The position numbers and the translations under genes were made by a program. This document shows, piece after piece, positions 54,730 through 64,000 of a DNA stretch of 64,000 nt (the first letter of the stretch is position 1; each line of letters starts with the position of its first letter). Location of the stretch: contig NC_088319.1 of assembly GCF_910592395.1 (NCBI RefSeq), positions 7,132,001 through 7,196,000 on the forward strand, given 5' to 3'. The notes beneath the pieces were generated by a model. The model searched no databases. It was not told the origin of the DNA and worked only from the letters and a program-made list of their open reading frames with translations. The stretch is from Lineus longissimus. Taxonomy: Eukaryota > Nemertea > Pilidiophora > Heteronemertea > Lineidae.

Positions 54730-57700
54730 CGTCCAATCACGCTCACATTGGTTATGCAGAGTCGAGATGACCTATGGTCAAACTGAGACCACAATTTCGA
54801 GATTCTACGATGATTAGTTGTCATTAGACTAGCACTATTACACTACTGGCGATGAAAGTCGGTCGGCGATGGCGCTCGTCGTGTCCAATCACACTCACAT
54901 TGGTTATGCAGAGTCGAGATGACCTATGGTCAAACCGAGACCACAATTTTGAGATTCTGCGATGATTAGTTGTCATTAGACTAGCAATATTACACTACTG
55001 GCGATGAAAGTCGGTCGGCGATGGCGCTCGTCGCGTCCAATCACGCTCATTTTGGTTATACAGAGTCGAGATGACCGATTTGACAAACTGTGACCGCAAT
55101 TTTGAGATTCTGCGATGATTACTTGTCATTAGACTAGCAATATTACACTACTGGCGATGAAAGTCGGTCAGCGATGGCGTTCGTCACGTCCAATCACGCT
55201 CACATTGGTTATGCAGAGTCGTGATGACCTATGATCAAACTGAGACCACAATTTCGAGATTCTGCGATGATTACTTGTCATTAGACTAGCAATATTACAC
55301 TACTGGCGATGAAAGTCGGTCGGCGATGGCGCTCGTCGCGACCGATCACGCTCACTTTGGTTATGCAGAGTCGAAATGACCTATGGTCAAACTGAGACCG
55401 CAATTTTGAGATTCTGCGATGATTAGTTGTCATTAGACTAGCAATATTACACTACTGGCGATGAAAGTCGGTCGGCGATGGCGCTCGTCGCGTCCAATCA
55501 CGCTCACATTGGTTATGCAGAGTCGTGATGACCTATGATCAAACTGAGACCACAATTTCGAGATTCTGCGATGATTACTTGTCATTAGACTAGCAATATT
55601 ACACTACTGGCGATGAAAGTCGGTCGGCGATGGCGCTCGTCGCGTCCAATCACGCTCACATTGGTTATGCAGAGTCGAGATGACCTATGATCAAACTGGG
55701 ACCACAATTTCGAGATTCTGCGATGATTACTTGTCATTAGACTAGCAATATTACACTACTGGCGACGAAAGTCGGTCGGCGTTCGCGCTCGTTGCGTCCA
55801 ATCACACTCATTTTGGTTATACAGAGTCGAGATGACCGATTTGACAAACTGAGACCGCAATTTCGAGATTCTGCAATGATTACTTGTCATTAGACTAGCA
55901 ATATTACACTACTGGCGATGAAAGTCGGTCGGCGATGGCGCTCAACACGTCCAATCACGCTCACATTGGTTATGCAGAGTCGAGATGACCTATGGTCAAA
56001 CTGAGACCACAATTTCGAGATTCTGCGATGATTAGTTGTCATTAGACTAGCAATATTACACTACTGGCGATGAAAGTCGGTCGGCGATGGCGCGCGTCGT
56101 GTCCAATCACACTCACATTGGTTATGCAGAGTCGAGATGACCTATGGTCAAACCGAGACCACAATTTTGAGATTCTGCAATGATTAGTTGTCATTAGACT
56201 AGCAATATTACACTACTTGCGATGAAAGTCGGTCGGCGATGGCGCTCGTCGCGTCCAATCACGCTCATTTTGGTTATAGATAGTCGAGATGACCTATGGT
56301 CAAACCGAGACCACAATTTTGAGATTCTGCGATGATTAGTTGTCATTAGACTAGCAATATTACACTACTGGCGATGAAAGTCGGTCGGCGATGGCGCTCG
56401 TCGCGTCCAATCACGCTCACATTGGTTATGCAGAGTCGAGATGACCTATGATCAAACTGAGACCACAATTTCGAGATTCTGCGATGAATACTTGTCATTA
56501 GACTAGCAATATTACACTACTGGCGACGAAAGTCGGTCGGCGATCGCGCTCGTTGCGTCCAATCACACTCATTTTGGTTATACAGAGTCGAGATGACCGA
56601 TTTGACAAACTGAGACCGCAATTTCGAGATTCTGCGATGATTACTTGTCATTAGACTAGCAATATTACACTACTGGCGATGAAAGTCGGTCGGCGATGGC
56701 GCTCGTCACGTCCAATCACGCTCACATTGGTTATGCAGAGTTGAGATGACCTATGGTCAAACTGAGACCACAATTTCGAGATTCTGCGATGATTAGTTGT
56801 CATTAGACTAGCAATATTACACTACTGGCGATGAAAGTCGGTCGGCGATGGCGCTCGTCGCGTCCAATCACGCTCATTTTGGTTATACAGAGTCAAGATG
56901 ACCTATGGTCAAACTGAGACCGCAATTTCGAGATTCTGCGATGATTACTTGTCATTAAGACTAGCAATATTACACTACTGGCGACGAAAGTCGGTCGGCG
57001 ATCGCGCTCGTCGCGTCCAATCACGCTCATTTTGGTTATAGACAGTCGAGATGCTCGATTGGACAAACTGAGACCGCAATTTTGAGATTCTGCTATGATT
57101 AGTTGTCATTAGACTAGCAATATTACACTAGTGGCGACGAAAGTCGGTCGGCGATGGCGTTCGTCGCGTCCAATCACGCTCACATTGGTTATGCAGAGTC
57201 GTGATGACCTATGATCAAACTGAGACCACAATTTCGAGATTCTGCGACGATTTCTTGTCATTAGACTAGCAATATTACACTACTGGTGATGAAAGTCGGT
57301 CAGCGATGGCGCTCGTCACGACCGATCACGCCCACTTTGGTTATGCAGAGTCGAAATGACCTATGGTCAAACTGAGACCGCAATTTTGAGATTCTGCGAT
57401 GATTAGTTGTCATTAGACTAGCAATATTACACAACTGGCGATGAAAGTCGGTCGGTGATGGCGTTCGTCGCGTCCAATCACACTCACATTGGTTATGCAG
57501 AGTCGAGATGACCTATGGTCAAACTGAGACCACAATTTTGAGATTCTGCGATGATTAGTTGTCATTAGACTAGCACTATTACACTACTGGCGATGAAAGT
57601 CGGTCGGCGATGGCGCTCGTCGTGTCCAATCACACTCACATTGGTTATGCAGAGTCGAGATGACCTATGGTCAAACCGAGACCACAATTTTGAGATTCTG

Positions 57701-60700
57701 CGATGATTAGTTGTCATTAAAATAGCAATATTACACTACTGGCGATGAAAGTCGATCGGCGATGGCGCTCGTCGCGTCCAATCACGCTCATTTTGGTTAT
57801 ACAGAGTCAAAATGACCTATGGTCAAACTGAGACCGCAATTTCGAGATTCTGCGATGATTACTTGTCATTAAGACTAGCAATATTACACTACTGGCGACG
57901 AAAGTCGGTCGGCGATCGCGCTCGTCGCGTCCAATCACGCTCATTTTGGTTATAGATAGTCGAGATGCTCGATTGGACAAACTGAGACCGCAATTTTGAG
58001 ATTCTGCGATGATTAGTTGTCATTAGACTAGCAATATTACACTAGTGGCGACGAAAGTCGGTCGGCGATCGCGCTCGTTGCGTCCAATCACACTCATTTT
58101 GGTTATACAGAGTCGAGATGACCGATTTGACAAACTGTGACCGCAATTTTGAGATTCTGCGATGATTACTTGTCATTAGACTAGCAATATTACACTACTG
58201 GCGATGAAAGTCGGTCGGCGATGGCGTTCGTCACGTCCAATCGCGCTCACATTGGTTATGCAGAGTCGTGATGACCTATGATCAAACTGAGACCACAATT
58301 TCGAGATTCTGCGATGATTACTTGTCATTAGACTAGCAATAATACACTACTGGCGATGAAAGTCGGTCGGCGATGGCGCTCGTCGCGTCCAATCACGCTC
58401 ACATTGGTTATGCAGAGTCGAGATGACCTATGATCAAACTGAGACCACAATTTCGAGATTCTGCGATGATTACTTGTCATTAGACTAGCAATATTACACT
58501 ACTGGCGACGAAAGTCGGTCGGCGATCGCGCTCGTTGCGTCCAATCACACTCATTTTGGTTATACAGAGTCGAGATGACCGATTTGACAAACTGAGACCG
58601 CAATTTCGAGATTCTGCGATGATTACTTGTCATTAGACTAGCAATATTACACTACTGGCGATGAAAGTCGGTCGGCGATGGCGCTCGTCACGTCCAATCA
58701 CGCTCACATTGGTTATGCAGAGTCGAGATGATCTATGGTCAAACTGAGACCACAATTTCGAGATTCTACGATGATTAGTTGTCATTAGACTAGCACTATT
58801 ACACTACTGGCGATGAAAGTCGGTCGGCGATGGCGCTCGTCGTGTCCAATCACACTCACATTGGTTATGCAGAGTCGAGATGACCTATGGTCAAACCGAG
58901 ACCACAATTTTGAAATTCTGCGATGATTAGTTGTCATTAGAATAGCAATATTACACTACTGGCGATGAAAGTCGGTCGGCGATGGCGCTCGTCGCGTCCA
59001 ATCACGCTCATTTTGGTTATACAGAGTCGAGATGACCGATTTGACAAACTGTGACCGCAATTTTGAGATTCTGCGATGATTACTTGTCATTAGACTAGCA
59101 ATATTACACTACTGGCGATGAAAGTCGGTCAGCGATGGCGTTCGTCACGTCCAATCACGCTCACATTGGTTATGCAGAGTCGTGATGACCTATGATCAAA
59201 CTGAGACCACAATTTCGAGATTCTGCGATGATTACTTGTCATTAGACTAGCAATATTACACTACTGGCGATGAAAGTCGGTCGGCGATGGCGCTCGTCGC
59301 GACCGATCACGCTCACTTTGGTTATGCAGAGTCGAAATGACCTATGGTCAAACTGAGACCGCAATTTTGAGATTCTGCGATGATTAGTTGTCATTAGACT
59401 AGCAATATTACACTACTGGCGATGAAAGTCGGTCGGCGATGGCGCTCGTCGCGTCCAATCACGCTCACATTGGTTATGCAGAGTCGTGATGACCTATGAT
59501 CAAACTGAGACCACAATTTCGAGATTCTGCGATGATTACTTGTCATTAGACTAGCAATATTACACTACTGGCGATGAAAGTCGGTCGGCGATGGCGCTCG
59601 TCGCGTCCAATCACGCTCACATTGGTTATGCAGAGTCGAGATGACCTATGATCAAACTGAGACCACAATTTCGAGATTCTGCGATGATTACTTGTCATTA
59701 GACTAGCAATATTACACTACTGGCGACGAAAGTCGGTCGGCGTTCGCGCTCGTTGCGTCCAATCACACTCATTTTGGTTATACAGAGTCGAGATGACCGA
59801 TTTGACAAACTGAGACCGCAATTTCGAGATTCTGCAATGATTACTTGTCATTAGACTAGCAATATTACACTACTGGCGATGAAAGTCGGTCGGCGATGGC
59901 GCTCAACACGTCCAATCACGCTCACATTGGTTATGCAGAGTCGAGATGACCTATGGTCAAACTGAGACCACAATTTCGAGATTCTGCGATGATTAGTTGT
60001 CATTAGACTAGCAATATTACACTACTGGCGATGAAAGTCGGTCGGCGATGGCGCGCGTCGCGTCCAATCACACTCACATTGGTTATGCAGAGTCGAGATG
60101 ACCTATGGTCAAACCGAGACCACAATTTTGAGATTCTGCAATGATTAGTTGTCATTAGACTAGCAATATTACACTACTTGCGATGAAAGTCGGTCGGCGA
60201 TGGCGCTCGTCGCGTCCAATCACGCTCATTTTGGTTATAGATAGTCGAGATGACCTATGGTCAAACCGAGACCACAATTTTGAGATTCTGCGATGATTAG
60301 TTGTCATTAGACTAGCAATATTACACTACTGGCGATGAAAGTCGGTCGGCGATGGCGCTCGTCGCGTCCAATCACGCTCACATTGGTTATGCAGAGTCGA
60401 GATGACCTATGATCAAACTGAGACCACAATTTCGAGATTCTGCGATGATTACTTGTCATTAGACTAGCAATATTACACTACTGGCGACGAAAGTCGGTCG
60501 GCGATCGCGCTCGTTGCGTCCAATCACACTCATTTTGGTTAAACAGAGTCGAGATGACCGATTTGACCAACTGAGACCGCAATTTCGAGATTCTGCGATG
60601 ATTACTTGTCATTAGACTAGCAATATTACACTACTGGCGATGAAAGTCGGTCGGCGATGGCGCTCGTCACGTCCAATCACGCTCACATTGGTTATGCAGA

Positions 60701-62840
60701 GTTGAGATGACCTATGGTCAAACTGAGACCACAATTTCGAGATTCTGCGATGATTAGTTGTCATTAGACTAGCAATATTACACTACTGGCGATGAAAGTC
60801 GGTCGGCGATGGCGCTCGTCGCGTCCAATCACGCTCATTTTGGTTATACAGAGTCAAGATGACCTATGGTCAAACTGAGACCGCAATTTCGAGATTCTGC
60901 GATGATTACTTGTCATTAAGACTAGCAATATTACACTACTGGCGACGAAAGTCGGTCGGCGATCGCGCTCGTCGCGTCCAATCACGCTAATTTTGGTTAT
61001 AGACAGTCGAGATGCTCGATTGGACAAACTTAGACCGCAATTTTGAGATTCTGCTATGATTAGTTGTCATTAGACTAGCAATATTACACTAGTGGCGACG
61101 AAAGTCGGTCGGCGATGGCGTTCGTCGCGTCCAATCACGCTCACATTGGTTATGCAGAGTCGTGATGACCTATGATCAAACTGAGACCACAATTTTGAGA
61201 TTCTGCGACGATTTCTTGTCATTAGACTAGCAATATTACACTACTGGTGATGAAAGTCGGTCAGCGATGGCGCTCGTCGCGACCGATCACGCCCACTTTG
61301 GTTATGCAGAGTCGAAATGACCTATGGTCAAACTGAGACCGCAATTTTGAGATTCTGCGATGATTAGTTGTCATTAGACTAGCAATATTACACTACTTGC
61401 GATGAAAGTCGGTCGGCAATGGCGTTCGTCGCGTCCAATCACACTCACATTGGTTATGCAGAGTCGAGATGACCTATGGTCAAACTGAGACCGCAATTTT
61501 GAGATTCTGCGATGATTAGTTGTCATTAGACTAGCAATATTACACAACTGGCGATGAAAGTCGGTCGGTGATGGCGTTCGTCGCGTCCAATCACACTCAC
61601 ATTGGTTATGCAGAGTCGAGATGACCTATGGTCAAACTGAGACCACAATTTTGAGATTCTGCGATGATTAGTTGTCATTAGACTAGCACTATTACACTAC
61701 TGGCGATGAAAGTCGGTCGGCGATGGCGCTCGTCGTGTCCAATCACACTCACATTGGTTATGCAGAGTCGAGATGACCTATGGTCAAACCGAGACCACAA
61801 TTTTGAGATTCTGCGATGATTAGTTGTCATTAGAATAGCAATATTACACTACTGGCGATGAAAGTCGATCGGCGATGGCGCTCGTCGCGTCCAATCACGC
61901 TCATTTTGGTTATACAGAGTCAAAATGACCTATGGTCAAACTGAGACCGCAATTTCGAGATTCTGCGATGATTACTTGTCATTAAGACTAGCAATATTAC
62001 ACTACTGGCGACGAAAGTCGGTCGGCGATCGCGCTCGTCGCGTCCAATCACGCTCATTTTGGTTATAGATAGTCGAGATGCTCGATTGGACAAACTGAGA
62101 CCGCAATTTTGAGATTCTGCGATGATTAGTTGTCATTAGACTAGCAATATTACACTAGTGGCGACGAAAGTCGGTCGGCGATCGCGCTCGTTGCGTCCAA
62201 TCACACTCATTTTGGTTATACAGAGTCGAGATGACCGATTTGACAAACTGTGACCGCAATTTTGAGATTCTGCGATGATTACTTGTCATTAGACTAGCAA
62301 TATTACACTACTGGCGATGAAAGTCGGTCGGCGATGGCGTTCGTCACGTCCAATCGCGCTCACATTGGTTATGCAGAGTCGTGATGACCTATGATCAAAC
62401 TGAGACCACAATTTCGAGATTCTGCGATGATTACTTGTCATTAGACTAGCAATATTACACTACTGGCGATGAAAGTCGGTCGGCGATGGCGCTCGTCGCG
62501 TCCAATCACGCTCACATTGGTTATGCAGAGTCGAGATGACCTATGATCAAACTGAGACCACAATTTCGAGATTCTGCGATGATTACTTGTCATTAGACTA
62601 GCAATATTACACTACTGGCGACGAAAGTCGGTCGGCGATCGCGCTCGTTGCGTCCAATCACACTCATTTTGGTTATACAGAGTCGAGATGACCGATTTGA
62701 CAAACTGAGACCGCAATTTCGAGATTCTGCGATGATTACTTGTCATTAGACTAGCAATATTACACTACTGGCGATGAAAGTCGGTCGGCGATGGCGCTCG
62801 TCACGTCCAATCACGCTCACATTGGTTATGCAGAGTCGAG
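54730..62840 (+). repeat. ~4-kb higher-order repeat (26/27 monomers, two copies)
   Basis: Copy 1 is about 54730-58730 and copy 2 about 58690-62840. Offset 3,961 is shown by gctcaacacg (55941/59902), gatggcgcgcg (56086/60047), tgctatgatt (57091/61052) and gcgacgatttc (57246/61207). After an extra monomer in copy 2 (61382-61533) the offset becomes 4,113, shown by gaaagtcgatcgg (57752/61865) and caatcgcgctc (58241/62354). Apart from that monomer the copies look very alike, indicating recent amplification. Confidence 0.88.
61382..61533 (+). repeat. Single extra 152-bp monomer in one copy of the 4-kb repeat
   Basis: Relative to the copy near 57.4 kb, one whole monomer is added here. It carries cactacttgcg and gtcggcaatgg, a combination not present at the matching place in the other copy. 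Its exact unit length indicates a one-register unequal exchange or slippage event after the 4-kb duplication. Confidence 0.75.
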
Positions 62841-64000
62841 ATGACCTATGGTCAAACTGAGACCACAATTTCGAGATTCTGCGATGATTAGTTGTCATTA
62901 GACTAGCAATATTACACTACTGGCGATGAAAGTCGGTCAGCGATGGCGCTCGTCGTGTCCAATCACACTCACATTGGTTATGCAGAGTCGAGATGACCTA
63001 TGGTCAAACCGAGACCACAATTTTGAGATTCTGCGATGATTAGTTGTCATTAGACTAGCAATATTACACTACTGGCGATGAAAGTCGGTCGGCGATGGCG
63101 CTCGTCGAGTCCAATCACGCTCACATTGGTTATGCAGAGTCGAGATGACCTATGATCAAACTGAGACCACAATTTCGAGATTCTGCGATGATTACTTGTC
63201 ATTAGACTAGCAATATTACACTACTGGCGACGAAAGTCGGTCGGCGATCGCGCTCGTTGCGTCCAATCACACTCATTTTGGTTATACAGAGTCGAGATGA
63301 CCGATTTGACAAACTGAGACCGCAATTTCGAGATTCTGCGATGATTACTTGTCATTAGACTAGCAATATTACACTACTGGCGATGAAAGTCGGTCGGCGA
63401 TGGCGCTCGTCACGTCCAATCACGCTCACATTGGTTATGCAGAGTTGAGATGACCTATGGTCAAACTGAGACCACAATTTCGAGATTCTGCGATGATTAG
63501 TTGTCATTAGACTAGCAATATTACACTACTGGCGATGAAAGTCGGTCGGTGATGGCGCTTGTCGTGTCCAATCACACTCACATTGGTTATGCAGAGTCGA
63601 GATGTTCTATGGTCAAACCGAGACCACAATTTTGAGATTCTGCGATGATTAGTTGTCATTAGACTAGCAATATTACACTACTGGCGATGAAAGTCGGTCG
63701 GCGATGGCGCTCGTCGTGTCCAATCACACTCACATTGGTTATGCAGAGTCGAGATGACCTATGGTAAACCGAGACCACAATTTTGAGATTCTGCGATGAT
63801 TAGTTGTCATTAGACTAGCAATATTACACTACTGGCGATGAAAGTCGGTCAGCGATGGCGTTCGTCGTGTCCAATCACACTCACATTGGTTATGCAGAGT
63901 CGAGATGACCTATAGTCAAACCGAGACCACAATTTCGAGATTCTGCGATGATTAGTTGTCATTAGACTAGCACTATTACACTACTGGCGATGAAAGTCGG

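Larger units (their letters stand above)
20686..64000 (+). repeat. Satellite array block 3 (~284 monomers to the window end)
   Basis: The remaining 43.3 kb is monomer after monomer in the plus orientation, with no insertion, inversion or unique sequence that I could find. Distinct monomer classes recur in a fixed order. A class starting attagaatagcaatatt leads into a 153-bp junction (attaagactag). Next comes a class with ttatagatagtcg and gatgctcgattggacaaac, then one with cactagtggcgacg and aaactgtgacc. This trio recurs often at 1,067 bp or multiples of about one monomer around it. The block ends in mid-monomer. The repeated 87-88 residue minus-strand frames mark the trio and are not genes, because each begins at TTG and simply translates the monomer about 1.7 times. 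Confidence 0.98.

Noticed and set aside
1-64000. CRISPR array
   Set aside because: The direct repeat is 152 bp with no unique spacers, and no cas genes are present. It is a tandem satellite.
1-64000. Bacterial or viral origin
   Set aside because: No coding density, no operons and no viral genes. A long higher-order satellite with a Helitron is a eukaryotic feature.

Overview
This window is a single, essentially uninterrupted satellite DNA array from a eukaryotic genome. I see no convincing protein-coding gene, tRNA or rRNA anywhere in the 64 kb. About 61.8 kb consists of some 400 head-to-tail copies of a ~152-bp monomer, all in the same orientation. The sequence enters and leaves the window in mid-monomer, so the array continues on both sides. 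The monomer is ~47% GC and carries about 12 CpG sites. The many 73-102 residue open frames on the minus strand are translations of the monomer itself. Most begin at TTG and become long only where a 153-bp monomer keeps two neighbouring copies in frame, so they are not annotated as genes.

Layout: satellite 1-13465; a 1,097-bp non-autonomous Helitron-like element 13466-14562; satellite 14563-19588; a second, almost identical Helitron-like copy 19589-20685; satellite 20686-64000. The element begins with TC, ends with CTAG after a weak GC-rich hairpin, and sits exactly between an A and a T of the satellite motif agcaa|tattac with no target-site duplication. These are the hallmarks of Helitron rolling-circle transposition. 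The two copies are not independent insertions. A ~6.1-kb block (about 12903-19025) was tandemly duplicated (about 19026-25237), carrying the element with it. I found only one adjacent two-base difference between the copies.

The satellite has nested higher-order structure. A 7-monomer step (1,067 bp) recurs in many places. On top of it lie local tandem duplications with periods of about 2,290 bp (23.4-28.0 kb), 3,051 bp (31.0-37.1 kb), 2,134 bp in three copies (44.7-51.0 kb) and 3,961/4,113 bp (54.7-62.8 kb), plus a 10,066-bp spaced duplication (29.4-32.6 kb and 39.5-42.7 kb). Much of the difference between monomers is CpG versus TpG/CpA, as expected if the array is methylated heterochromatin. 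The organism cannot be named from this sequence. A Helitron in a CpG-rich complex satellite fits an animal (possibly a marine invertebrate) or a plant. The array could be centromeric, pericentromeric or subtelomeric heterochromatin, but nothing here proves which.
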